NCBI GenBank assembly: GCA_002314795.1
Contig: DCHI01000047.1
Location: forward strand, 1 to 20,871
DNA length: 20,871 bases
Reading direction: 5' to 3'
DNA from: Bacteroidales bacterium UBA1756
Lineage (GTDB): Bacteria > Bacteroidota > Bacteroidia > Bacteroidales > WCHB1-69
The notes below the pieces were generated by a model that saw only the letters and a program-made list of their open reading frames with translations, was not told the origin of the DNA and searched no databases. Position 1 is the stretch's first letter, and every line of letters begins with the position of its first letter. Of this stretch, positions 5,907 through 14,126 are shown one piece after another. A program made the position numbers and the translations under genes.

Positions 5907-6656
5907 ATGGGAAAGTATCTTCACAACAAGAATCAAGAAGAAACGACAGAAAACAGAATATGGGAGCGAATCCCATTGGAGAAAAAAAGAGAACTCATAC
6001 CTTACTTACGCACCTTTGTAACGGAGGAGCGCGACGCACGCATCAACGAAGTCCTTTCCAACCGTACGCGCCACTTCACCGTGGTTTTGGAAGACCTTTT
6101 CCAAACACAAAACATCAGTGCCGTGATGAGAACCTGCGAATGCTACGGCGTTCAGGACGTACACGTCATCGAAAAGGAGAACGAGTTCATCATTCACGAT
6201 GCCATCTCGATGGGTTCCAACAAGTGGCTCACCCTTCACAATTACAAAAATGAGGCGGGCAACGTGAAAAAATGCGCCGACTTTCTTCACTCCAACGGTT
6301 ACAAATTAGTAGCCACCCTTCCAGCCGAAAACAGCGTCTTTGTCGATGATTTGCCCATCGACGAAAAGACGGCTTTTTTCTTTGGCACTGAACTCACCGG
6401 GCTTTCCGACGAAGCCGTTGCCGTTTGCGACGCCGCCGTCAAAATACCGATGTACGGATTCACCGAAAGTTTCAACATTTCCAATTCCGTCGCCATTCTC
6501 ACCTCCAACCGAATGGAACGGCTGCGCCACTCCAATGTAAACTGGCACATTTCACCGGACGAATACGACGAACTCTATTTTGAATGGCTTTGCAAGTCCG
6601 CGCGCAACGTGGACCTCATCATTGAACGCAAACTAAAGGAAGACAGCGCTTTATAA
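5907..6656 (+). CDS. TrmH-family RNA 2'-O-ribose methyltransferase
   Basis: A 249-residue SPOUT-class methyltransferase that uses S-adenosylmethionine to methylate a ribose 2'-OH in RNA. The three SpoU motifs are all present: N69-ISAVMR75 (motif 1), FFGTELTGLS (158-167, motif 2) and IPMYGFTESFNIS (180-192, motif 3, knot and SAM binding). The N-terminal extension and the long C-terminal helix (about 215-249) resemble TrmH, which makes Gm18 in tRNA, more than the rRNA enzyme RlmB. The substrate cannot be settled from sequence. It starts 18 bp after the HU terminator, has no obvious -7 box of its own, and converges on ftsW. Confidence 0.85.
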   Translation: MGKYLHNKNQEETTENRIWERIPLEKKRELIPYLRTFVTEERDARINEVLSNRTRHFTVVLEDLFQTQNISAVMRTCECYGVQDVHVIEKENEFIIHDAISMGSNKWLTLHNYKNEAGNVKKCADFLHSNGYKLVATLPAENSVFVDDLPIDEKTAFFFGTELTGLSDEAVAVCDAAVKIPMYGFTESFNISNSVAILTSNRMERLRHSNVNWHISPDEYDELYFEWLCKSARNVDLIIERKLKEDSAL

Positions 6657-6676
6657 CAGTCAAAGCGTCTTTTTGG

Positions 6677-6722
6677 AGGAGAGGGTGACGAGAATCAAAC
6701 AAGCATATCGTCATCCTCTCCT
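6677..6722. terminator. Long hairpin between convergent trmH-like gene and ftsW
   Basis: Arms 6677-6691 and 6708-6722 pair over 15 positions with one G-U and a 16-nt loop. The right arm is the end of the ftsW coding sequence (encoding E-G-E-D-D) and the ftsW stop lies in the loop. There is no T-run on either side, so it may be a bidirectional transcript barrier or a 3'-end stabiliser rather than a classical terminator. Confidence 0.45.
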
Positions 6723-7849
6723 TCTGTTTGGTCTTGCACGTGCTTAGCCATATTGATCAACGTTCCCAAAGCAAAACAGGTAAAGAAGAGGGAGACACTA
6801 CCACGACTAATCAACGGCAATGTCTGGCCGGTAGCGGGAATGGCGCTCGTGTTCGCACCAATGTGAATCATCGCCTGCAACAGAATCAGCACACCGATTC
6901 CAGTGGCGTAGTAGCGGATGAAATGGCCTTTGGCTTTTCGCGCCACAAACAGCGACTGGAAAAATATAATCACGTAACAGACAAAAACGAGCATTCCTGT
7001 AAAGAAGTGAAATTCTTCACAAATCAAGGCAAAAATAAAGTCATTTTCACCTTCTGCCATATTTTTCTTAATCAAGCCCTTGCCCGGTCCCGACGGGGCG
7101 AAGAAAGAGCGGGAGATAGCCGCCTGTGACAACATCATCTGCCGCCCGTACGCCTTCTCCTCACATTTGCCATCAAGCCAATACTGAATGCGGCTATCCA
7201 TCGTTGTGGAGCGGTCCTCGCTGACTTGCGTCGTAACATCCTTGTTTTGGTTACGGGCGTGGCCAATAGCATAGTAGAAGCCACCTAAGATGCCGCAAAT
7301 CAACAAAGTACCAATCAGATATTTCATCCGGATTCCAGCCACAAAGAGCACGGATATGCCCGTCAACAAGAGAATGACCGAGGTGGAGAAATTACGAAGG
7401 GCAATCAGCACGACAAAAACCAACAGCCAGCAAAGAGCCCAAAAGGACTGGATAGGATCCAACTGTTTTCCTTTGTTGGTATGACGGGCCAAAAATACAC
7501 ACAAATATATTGTGAAACAGATGGTTACAATATAAAACGTTTGAATAAGCACTCCACCGATGGAAATACTTCTTCCACCGGCGCCTCGCTTCATTATCAA
7601 TGTAAGTATCAGCAAGATAGCGGCAATCAGGAAGAAACAGAGGGAGAAAGTTCTTGTGTTATATTTTTTGTAACTGACTTTGGAAATCCCAAAAATGAGA
7701 GCAATCCCAAACAGTTGCTGGAACAACGGACCGATGAACGACCCTGTGAGACTGTACGCCGTGAGGACGGAAACTGCCGACAATATGATCACCATCAGCC
7801 AAGTGCTGTGATAATATTTCAACTTTCCCTTTAAAGAAAACTTATCCAT
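6695..7849 (-). CDS. ftsW: Septal peptidoglycan glycosyltransferase FtsW
   Basis: A 384-residue SEDS-family polytopic membrane protein with about ten hydrophobic segments. FtsW polymerises lipid II into glycan strands at the division septum together with the FtsI transpeptidase. Visible motifs are RGAGGRSISIGG (88-99), the long extracellular loop (about 197-270) ending in the conserved GENDFIFALICEE with D270 at the catalytic Asp position, and GQTLPLISRGS (341-351). That last motif is usually followed by a second Gly, here replaced by Ser. RodA is the alternative, but the position after mraY and the MurD-like gene favours FtsW. The ATG lies two bases after the stop of the MurD-like gene, so the two are probably translationally coupled. 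It is the last gene of the dcw operon here. Confidence 0.9.
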   Translation of the reverse strand: MDKFSLKGKLKYYHSTWLMVIILSAVSVLTAYSLTGSFIGPLFQQLFGIALIFGISKVSYKKYNTRTFSLCFFLIAAILLILTLIMKRGAGGRSISIGGVLIQTFYIVTICFTIYLCVFLARHTNKGKQLDPIQSFWALCWLLVFVVLIALRNFSTSVILLLTGISVLFVAGIRMKYLIGTLLICGILGGFYYAIGHARNQNKDVTTQVSEDRSTTMDSRIQYWLDGKCEEKAYGRQMMLSQAAISRSFFAPSGPGKGLIKKNMAEGENDFIFALICEEFHFFTGMLVFVCYVIIFFQSLFVARKAKGHFIRYYATGIGVLILLQAMIHIGANTSAIPATGQTLPLISRGSVSLFFTCFALGTLINMAKHVQDQTEGEDDDMLV

Positions 7850-7851
7850 TA

Positions 7852-8412
7852 TTACAATTGAGCAACAGCAGATTTAAAAGCGTGACCTCTTTCTTCAATA
7901 CTTTGTTCGGCGGCAGGAACACCCGGGCAATAGAGAACCGCGTGGTTGCTCCCGGCCAAGTAGAATGCCATACGGACGGCAGACTCCATATCGGAGGCCG
8001 GTTCACTACTGACACCCAAACCTTCCAAAAAAGAACGCGACGGCGAATTTTCATTACCGAGGAAAACCACGTACGAAATGTTTTTCGAGATGGATTGCAT
8101 CAAATCTGCAATTTGAGCACCGACTTCACCCCACTGTTCGAAGGAGGTAATCCAGACGGTTTTCTTGTTAAGATTGGATAAGGCGGCATAGACACTGTTG
8201 GCATTGCAGGATGCCGCATCGTTTACAAATTCGACACCACGATAGGTCTTGACTTGTTCCATTTTATGTTCAACGGACCCGAATCCATTGGCGGAAACTT
8301 GCGCCATCTGCATACGGCGGCTGTTCAGCAAACTCTGCAGGTCTCTGATTTCAGTCCCACCCATTTCAAAACCAATTCCGTATTCTCCTTTAATGCTTGT
8401 ATTTTTTTTCAT
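7852..8412 (-). CDS. Truncated, degenerate MurD C-terminal-domain protein
   Basis: A 186-residue intact ORF at the operon position of murD. From about residue 25 it follows the MurD ligase C-terminal domain: SVEHKMEQV (46-54, family EHR.E.V), GVEFVNDAASCN (59-70, family DSKATN), a Rossmann-like strand TVWITSF, and C-terminal ERGHAFKSAV. Normal MurD is about 430-450 residues, and the UDP-MurNAc-Ala and ATP-binding domains are absent. The Lys and Thr of DSKATN are changed to A/S and C. The SPACASFD segment is replaced by YCPGVPAAEQ. It is therefore not expected to ligate D-glutamate. The frame is clean, with 10 bp to mraY and 2 bp to ftsW, so it is probably translated. It could be a repurposed binding protein or a recent remnant; the function is unknown. 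Confidence 0.8.
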   Translation of the reverse strand: MKKNTSIKGEYGIGFEMGGTEIRDLQSLLNSRRMQMAQVSANGFGSVEHKMEQVKTYRGVEFVNDAASCNANSVYAALSNLNKKTVWITSFEQWGEVGAQIADLMQSISKNISYVVFLGNENSPSRSFLEGLGVSSEPASDMESAVRMAFYLAGSNHAVLYCPGVPAAEQSIEERGHAFKSAVAQL

Positions 8413-8422
8413 AGTATTATAA

Positions 8423-9727
8423 TTATCTTATTTTCAATGTAATAATTGCTAAAACAACACAAATGATGCTAAGTAAGATGAAGCGTTGGGTAATCGTTGA
8501 TTCGTGCAACGGCTTTTTGTTTTTTCGATCCAAAACGGTCGGCTGTCCGGCGGGACATTCTTTATTGAAGTGATGGTGCAATGGCGTCATAATGAACACT
8601 CTGCGTCCAACGCCGCTCCGTTTTTTCGTATATTTAAAATATGCCCGCTGAATGATGACGGAGCAGACTTCAATCAGGAAAATGCCGCACAACAACGGCA
8701 ACAGAAGTTCTTTACGAATGATAATGCAAGAAACGGCAATGATACCGCCCAAGGTCAAGCTGCCCACATCGCCCATAAAGACTTTGGCCGGATAACAATT
8801 CCACCAATAGAATCCGATAAGGGCACCGACCAACGCCGAAATGAAGATAACAATCTCACTGATGTTCGGGATGTACATAATGTTGAGATAATCGGCAAAG
8901 ACGACATTGCCCGACACGTACGCAAGTACCGCAATGCCGACAGCAATCGGTGCCGACACGCCCGTTACCAAGCCATCCTGCCCATCCGTCAAATTGGCTC
9001 CGTTTGAAACAGCAGTCAGGATGAAAACGATGATGGGAATGTAGAACAAGAAGGACCATTTGCCATCTTCATCACCGAACCAGCGGGTGAACCACGCATA
9101 GTCGAACTCGTGGTTTTTCACAAACGGAATCGTGGTTTTCATAGAGTGTTTGGATGTGGAGACGGCCTCTTTTGCCGGAGCAATATTGGCATCAGTGGTA
9201 CTGATGGTCAATATTTCTTCCGTCGTCCCGTGGTGAGGAAGCGAGTAACTTTCTTTGACCTCGACGCTCGGATGGAAATACATCACACAGCCCACCACAA
9301 AACCGAGAATAATCTGGCCGCAAAGTTTTGCCTTTTCCGAAAGCCCCGCTTTATTGTGTTTCACACATTTGATGTAATCATCAGCAAAGCCCAAACCGCC
9401 CAACCACACGGTGGTAAAAATCATCAGAGCGACATAGACATTATCCAATTTATTAAAAAGAAGGACGGGAATGAGGAGCGCGCCGATAATCAGCAAGCCG
9501 CCCATTTTAGGTGTATTTTTTTTCAAATCCTGTCCCGGCAGTCCGAGGTTGCGTTCCTCTTCCCCACTCGTCTTTTTTCGCAAAACTTCAATCACCTTCG
9601 GCCCAGCCAACAAGATAATAAGGAAAGACAAAGCCATCGCACACACGGCGCGGAACGAAATGTAATGGAAGAGACGGGCACCCGGCACGTTCAAACTTTC
9701 CAACCAATCAAAAATATAATATAACAT
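8423..9727 (-). CDS. mraY: Phospho-N-acetylmuramoyl-pentapeptide-transferase MraY
   Basis: A 434-residue integral membrane enzyme that transfers phospho-MurNAc-pentapeptide to undecaprenyl phosphate, making lipid I. Catalytic motifs are GFADDYIK (113-120, D116 and D117), NLTDGQDGL, MGDVGSL and the HHHFN loop near the C-terminus. The family usually has NLTDGLDGL, so Gln is a small departure. At 434 residues it is longer than the roughly 360 of E. coli MraY. The extra length is a polar periplasmic-type insert of about 70 residues around 150-220 and an added segment between HHHFN and the last membrane helix; both are seen in Bacteroidota MraY. It lies 39 bp after murE and 10 bp before the MurD-like gene. 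Confidence 0.95.
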   Translation of the reverse strand: MLYYIFDWLESLNVPGARLFHYISFRAVCAMALSFLIILLAGPKVIEVLRKKTSGEEERNLGLPGQDLKKNTPKMGGLLIIGALLIPVLLFNKLDNVYVALMIFTTVWLGGLGFADDYIKCVKHNKAGLSEKAKLCGQIILGFVVGCVMYFHPSVEVKESYSLPHHGTTEEILTISTTDANIAPAKEAVSTSKHSMKTTIPFVKNHEFDYAWFTRWFGDEDGKWSFLFYIPIIVFILTAVSNGANLTDGQDGLVTGVSAPIAVGIAVLAYVSGNVVFADYLNIMYIPNISEIVIFISALVGALIGFYWWNCYPAKVFMGDVGSLTLGGIIAVSCIIIRKELLLPLLCGIFLIEVCSVIIQRAYFKYTKKRSGVGRRVFIMTPLHHHFNKECPAGQPTVLDRKNKKPLHESTITQRFILLSIICVVLAIITLKIR

Positions 9728-9766
9728 ATTGATATAATGTGATTAAATTAGCAATCGGTTTCTTTT

Positions 9767-11245
9767 TTATGAAATGAGGTTCCAATTATTGCGGACCTCC
9801 TCCATATCATCAAAATGATGTTTCACGCCTTGGACATCCTGGTATTTTTCGTGCCCTTTGCCTGCAATCAGAATGACACCGTGGTCGTTCATCAGCATAC
9901 ACGCCGTGCGGATGGCTTCGCGACGATTTTCAATAATCAAAGCATTTTGACGATATTCCGTCGGGATGCCGGGCTCCATATCATTCAGAATGTCAGCCGG
10001 AACCTCGAAACGGGGATTGTCGGAAGTGAGGATGACGCGGTCACTGTACTCGCAGGCGATGGCGGACATTTCCGGACGCTTCGTCTTGTCACGATTTCCG
10101 CCGCAGCCCACTACCGTAAGCAGCTCCTCGCCTTTCTTCGTAATGTTGCGGATGGTAGAAAGCACGTTTTTCAATGCGTCGGGAGTGTGAGCGTAATCAA
10201 TGATGGCGACGCCGCCTCGTCCGTTACGAATCACCTCAAAGCGACCTTCCGCCGTTCCCAAAGCACTCATTTTGACCAATACCTCTTCGGAAGGAATGCC
10301 CAAAAGCACGGCCACTGCATAAATAGCGGTAAGATTGTAAGCATTGAATTTTCCTGAAAGACGGAAATAGGACTCCACGCCATTGACTTCCAAGTGAAGA
10401 CCTTCAAAACTATTTTCAACGATACGAGTTTTAAAATCGGCGGGTGTCAACAACGAATAGGTTTTCACGGAAGCGCGCGTGTTCTGAACCATCACCATTC
10501 CGTTCTTGTCATCCATATTCGTCAAAGCAAAAGCCGAAGCGGGAAGTGCATCGAAAAAGCCCTTCTTTGCCTGGATATAATTGGCAAAGGTTTTATGAAA
10601 GTCCAAATGATCGTGGGTGATATTGCTGAAAATTCCACCGGCAAATGTCAGTCCGTCAATACGATGCTGACAAATAGCGTGAGAGCTGACCTCCATAAAG
10701 CAGTACTGGCAGCCGGCCTCGACCATACGGGAGAGCAGTCCATTCAATTCCAGAGCGTCGGGCGTCGTATGCGTAGCCGGAACTTCCTGTTCCCCAATGC
10801 GATTGACGATGGTGGAAAGGAGCCCGGTGGTATAACCCAACGAGCTGAACAGACGGTGCAGCAAAGTCACCGTCGTCGTTTTTCCGTTTGTACCGGTAAT
10901 ACCGACCAATTTAAGTTTTTGGCTTGGGAAATCGTAGAAAGCGCTTGCCAAGTGGCCCAATGCTACGGAACTGTCTTTGACGCGAATGTAGCAAACGCCC
11001 TCCGCCAATTCTTTCGGGAGTTCTTCACAAACCACAACACCCGCACCGGAGGCCACAGCTTGAGAAATATACAAATGGCCATCGGTCTGGGTGCCTCGTT
11101 GCGCCACATACATTGACACAACTCCCTCTTTGTTAGAAGGTTGCAATTTCCGAGAGTCAAACTCAATAGTATTGAGTTCGACTTTCGGATTGCCAATAAG
11201 TTCGCAATATTCAATATTGCTTAATAAAATTGATAGGTTCTTCAC
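9767..11245 (-). CDS. murE: UDP-MurNAc-tripeptide ligase MurE (meso-DAP type)
   Basis: A 492-residue Mur ligase that adds the third amino acid to UDP-MurNAc-L-Ala-D-Glu in the cytoplasm using ATP. The three domains are in order: N-terminal substrate domain (1-110), central ATPase with P-loop GITGTNGKTTT (115-125) and a carbamylated-lysine candidate in YIQAKKGF (223-230), and C-terminal domain from about 330 with EGRFE and IDYAHTPDAL. DNPR at 409-412 is the known marker for meso-diaminopimelate specificity. Length and motifs are normal. The gene is preceded by a 76-bp gap from ftsI that contains a pair of 14-bp near-identical direct repeats. Confidence 0.95.
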   Translation of the reverse strand: MKNLSILLSNIEYCELIGNPKVELNTIEFDSRKLQPSNKEGVVSMYVAQRGTQTDGHLYISQAVASGAGVVVCEELPKELAEGVCYIRVKDSSVALGHLASAFYDFPSQKLKLVGITGTNGKTTTVTLLHRLFSSLGYTTGLLSTIVNRIGEQEVPATHTTPDALELNGLLSRMVEAGCQYCFMEVSSHAICQHRIDGLTFAGGIFSNITHDHLDFHKTFANYIQAKKGFFDALPASAFALTNMDDKNGMVMVQNTRASVKTYSLLTPADFKTRIVENSFEGLHLEVNGVESYFRLSGKFNAYNLTAIYAVAVLLGIPSEEVLVKMSALGTAEGRFEVIRNGRGGVAIIDYAHTPDALKNVLSTIRNITKKGEELLTVVGCGGNRDKTKRPEMSAIACEYSDRVILTSDNPRFEVPADILNDMEPGIPTEYRQNALIIENRREAIRTACMLMNDHGVILIAGKGHEKYQDVQGVKHHFDDMEEVRNNWNLIS

Positions 11246-11254
11246 GTATCAATG

Positions 11255-11289
11255 AAGGTTAAATGGGTCAATAAAAAGGTAAAATGGGT
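11255..11289. repeat. Pair of near-identical 14-bp direct repeats in the ftsI-murE gap
   Basis: AAGGTTAAATGGGT (11255-11268) and AAGGTAAAATGGGT (11276-11289) differ at one base and start 21 bp apart, about two helical turns. They fill part of the only sizeable gap between ftsI and murE and may be a regulatory site in the murE leader. A further TGGG follows at 11295. Confidence 0.35.
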
Positions 11290-11321
11290 TAGGGTGGGTG
11301 AACAACAAAAGGACTCAGCCA

Positions 11322-13592
11322 CTACCCTGGACTCAAGGTTAGCATAACTGTATTATTTTCAATATTTAATGATTGGCTTGTTACAATTCCTCTTCCCGAA
11401 ATAGCGACACGGTGACCGCTTCTACGAATTTCGGTGATGGCATCTGCGGCACTGAGGCCAACGACATTGGGGAGGTTGTCTTTCGTTACAATCGGACGTG
11501 CCACGTAAGCGGAAGAGTCTTCTTTTGAAGAGACGCAGTAATTCATATTTCCTGCGGGAACCTTACCTAATTTCCAATGTTCTATGGCTCTTTTCAACAT
11601 CTGCCAATGGACGGGATGATTCACTATCAAATATTTATGGCTCTTATCCAACTCTTTGGCAGGATAAAGAACTTGATGGGCAATTTTGGAAAACAACTGC
11701 ACTGCCTGCCCACTTCCATAGCGTTTAGGAACATCGAAGAGATAAACGATGCAGGTATATTTCGGATTTTCTGCTGGAAAATAACCACAGAAAGAGATCG
11801 CGTTTCGGTTGGGGTCGTACTTGCCCAATTCCTGATTGTAAATGTCGCGGGTACCAGTCTTACCAGCAAACGGGAAGGCATCATCGTGATAGCCGTAGCC
11901 GGTACCGCCCTTTTCCATCACCACGGCACGAAGGAACTCCTGCGCAATCTTGATGGTTTTCTCACTGGCAATCCGTTCCTTGATAACGACCGTAGGATAT
12001 TCGACCGTCTCTTTACCCGACTGAGTGGAACGGACAAAACGGGGCTGCATCATTCTACCATTATTCGCCACCGCATTGTAATAGACCAATGTTTGAATCG
12101 GTTGCATACAGAAACCGGCTCCGAAGTAATAGCCATACTGTTCGGTAAAATTGCGCGTGTTCGGATGCATATTAACCGGCGGGAGTTTCACGATTTGCGC
12201 CGAGCAACCAACGGTAACATACAACGAGTCCAGTTTGCGTGCATAATCGGCATAATTCGAGAAGGCATCACGCATCATCAGAGCGACACCGATGTTTGAC
12301 GAATGCTTGATGATGTCACGAACGGAGGCGTCTCTGACGTGACCTTTCGAGTGAGAATCCTTATAATGGTAACTGCGACGGCCAACGGTGAATGTCATTT
12401 CACCTCGGTCGTACCGGCGCGTCGTATCCCCTTGCACCTGTTCCAGATAGGCCAACAGCGATGCCAACTTGAACGTGGAACCCGGTTCCGCCGACTCGCC
12501 AACCATCGCATTGTTACGGGTTTCCAAATAGACAGTGTCGTCGCCGTCCATAAACCGTGTAAAATTCGACATTGCCTTAATGTCACCGGTGGCGGTTTCC
12601 ATCACCACGGCGCAGGCCCACTTCGGTTTCAGTTCGTTGGCCTTTTCCAAAAGTTCCTTATGAACAATCTTTTGAATGGAAGTACTGATCGTTGTATAGA
12701 CGGCACCGCCACTCATCGGAGGGGTTTCCGACTCAAGCGGAATTGATATTCCATTGAGATATAGTTTCTTACGAAGTCCAGGAGCACCCGTCAGAATTTT
12801 ATCAAAATCCGGATTTCCATCAATTCCGTTTCCCATAGTCGCACTACCGAGAATACGCTGGCCCAATTTCCCGTACGGATGAACGCGAACTAAAAGTTCG
12901 GTATTTCCCTCGTTGACGACATCGGCAAAATAAAGACGTTTCAGTCCTTTGGCAGCCATCTGTGCAGCGGAAAAACCATAACGTTCACGGACAGCGCGAG
13001 CGGTATCAATGGTACGGGACAGCAACGGTAGTTTCTTGATTTCTGCCAAATCCTTCGCCAAAACCATTTTGTTTTCACGAACCACCTGCGTCTCGCTAAA
13101 AATGGTGACATACTTTTGATCTTTCAAGGCACGGGTGAACTTGGTCCGGTAGGTTTCCACGCTGTATTCCGGATAACGGTCCGAAAAAATGCGGTAGAAA
13201 CTTTTCGCCAAGTCCGAAATCAACGTATCCAAATAGGGCTCATTCTTAGCGAAATAGCGATAATTCTTATTGAAAGACATACCATCAATACCAATGGGAT
13301 AGACGCGGACATTGGAAACCAACGGCATATTGTTGTCATCGAAAATCACGCCCCGAGGCGGCTTGACGGTATATTCCACCACGCAGTTCTCTTTCTGAGA
13401 AGGTGGCAACGTATCGTACTGCTCGCTCGTATAAACGGGATAGAGTTCGGGAGAACCACTATACTTTTTATATTGGTGAAGACCCAAATAACAGAAAAAG
13501 CAGAAACAATATAACGCAAAGGCCCAGCAGAAAATCCTGACGACTCTCTGGCGCTTGACAAATACATCAACCGGCTTGCGTTTTCTATTCAT
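11322..13592 (-). CDS. ftsI: Septal transpeptidase FtsI (PBP2/PBP3 class B) with PASTA domain
   Basis: A 756-residue class B penicillin-binding protein that cross-links septal peptidoglycan with FtsW. An N-terminal cytoplasmic stub and membrane anchor (about 17-38) are followed by the dimerisation/pedestal domain (about 75-290) and the transpeptidase domain. The active-site motifs are S372-TF-K375, S431-S-N433 and K578-T-G580. A single C-terminal PASTA-like domain (about 690-756) begins at DNLPNVVGLS. This architecture is usual for Bacteroidota FtsI. The start overlaps the end of ftsL by 8 bp, which indicates coupled translation. Confidence 0.95.
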   Translation of the reverse strand: MNRKRKPVDVFVKRQRVVRIFCWAFALYCFCFFCYLGLHQYKKYSGSPELYPVYTSEQYDTLPPSQKENCVVEYTVKPPRGVIFDDNNMPLVSNVRVYPIGIDGMSFNKNYRYFAKNEPYLDTLISDLAKSFYRIFSDRYPEYSVETYRTKFTRALKDQKYVTIFSETQVVRENKMVLAKDLAEIKKLPLLSRTIDTARAVRERYGFSAAQMAAKGLKRLYFADVVNEGNTELLVRVHPYGKLGQRILGSATMGNGIDGNPDFDKILTGAPGLRKKLYLNGISIPLESETPPMSGGAVYTTISTSIQKIVHKELLEKANELKPKWACAVVMETATGDIKAMSNFTRFMDGDDTVYLETRNNAMVGESAEPGSTFKLASLLAYLEQVQGDTTRRYDRGEMTFTVGRRSYHYKDSHSKGHVRDASVRDIIKHSSNIGVALMMRDAFSNYADYARKLDSLYVTVGCSAQIVKLPPVNMHPNTRNFTEQYGYYFGAGFCMQPIQTLVYYNAVANNGRMMQPRFVRSTQSGKETVEYPTVVIKERIASEKTIKIAQEFLRAVVMEKGGTGYGYHDDAFPFAGKTGTRDIYNQELGKYDPNRNAISFCGYFPAENPKYTCIVYLFDVPKRYGSGQAVQLFSKIAHQVLYPAKELDKSHKYLIVNHPVHWQMLKRAIEHWKLGKVPAGNMNYCVSSKEDSSAYVARPIVTKDNLPNVVGLSAADAITEIRRSGHRVAISGRGIVTSQSLNIENNTVMLTLSPG

Positions 13593-13947
13593 CTTCTACT
13601 TCTATTTTATAATAAGCATTATCCTTGGTTGGCACAAAACCCATCTCTTCAGCCGTCTGGCGCAGACGTCCCTCGTCTTCGGTATAAATAATTTCATTTT
13701 TCAACTTAAACTCCACTACGATGCTATCGTATTTGTTTTGAAGTTCCTTGTTCCGGATTTCTTTTTGGTTGATAGAACGTTCGTTCCAAAGAGCAACAAG
13801 AACAATCAAAGCAACAGCGCCAGCCCAAACTCCCCACTTGTCAATCGAGCGCAGCAAATGAATTCCTGAAAAGGTGTCTTTCAGGAAAATCCGCAAGCGC
13901 CCTGCTTTCTTTTTGGGTTTTGGTGAATTGGATTCGGGTTGGTACAT
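13585..13947 (-). CDS. ftsL: FtsL-like division protein
   Basis: A 120-residue bitopic membrane protein: a basic N-terminus (KPKKKAGRLR), one transmembrane segment (about 38-54), then a charged helical region (55-85) likely to form a coiled coil. FtsL forms a complex with FtsB and FtsQ and activates FtsWI. Sequence conservation in this family is weak, so the call rests mainly on topology, size and position between rsmH and ftsI. The start ATG at 13947 lies just beyond the heptanucleotide array, so its leader consists largely of that repeat. Confidence 0.75.
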   Translation of the reverse strand: MYQPESNSPKPKKKAGRLRIFLKDTFSGIHLLRSIDKWGVWAGAVALIVLVALWNERSINQKEIRNKELQNKYDSIVVEFKLKNEIIYTEDEGRLRQTAEEMGFVPTKDNAYYKIEVEDE

Positions 13948-13980
13948 TTGAGTGGAAAGTTATAAAGTGGGAAGGTTATA

Positions 13981-14078
13981 AAGTAGGAAGTATAAAGTAG
14001 GAAGTAGGAAGTAGGAAGTAGGAAGTATAAAGTAGGAAGTATAAAGTAGGAAGTATAAAGTAGGAAGTATAAAGTTGA
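13981..14078 (-). repeat. Heptanucleotide tandem array inside the dcw operon
   Basis: Fourteen 7-bp units in exact register. On the + strand these are AAGTAGG or AAGTATA (the last is AAGTTGA), flanked by degenerate copies on both sides (13957-13980 and 14079-14097). On the operon's sense strand they read as CCTACTT/TATACTT, the same family as the array at 1721-1797. The array fills most of the 179-bp gap between the rsmH stop and the ftsL start. Confidence 0.9.
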
Positions 14079-14126
14079 AGGTTATAAGGTTATAAAGGTG
14101 GGGGTTGTCAGATGGGAGAGAGGGGG

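Noticed and set aside
10394..11116. 240-codon frame antisense to murE
   Set aside because: Lies fully inside murE, which has all family motifs; no promoter or homology.
11577..12299. 240-codon frame antisense to ftsI
   Set aside because: Shadow of the transpeptidase gene, without recognisable domains.
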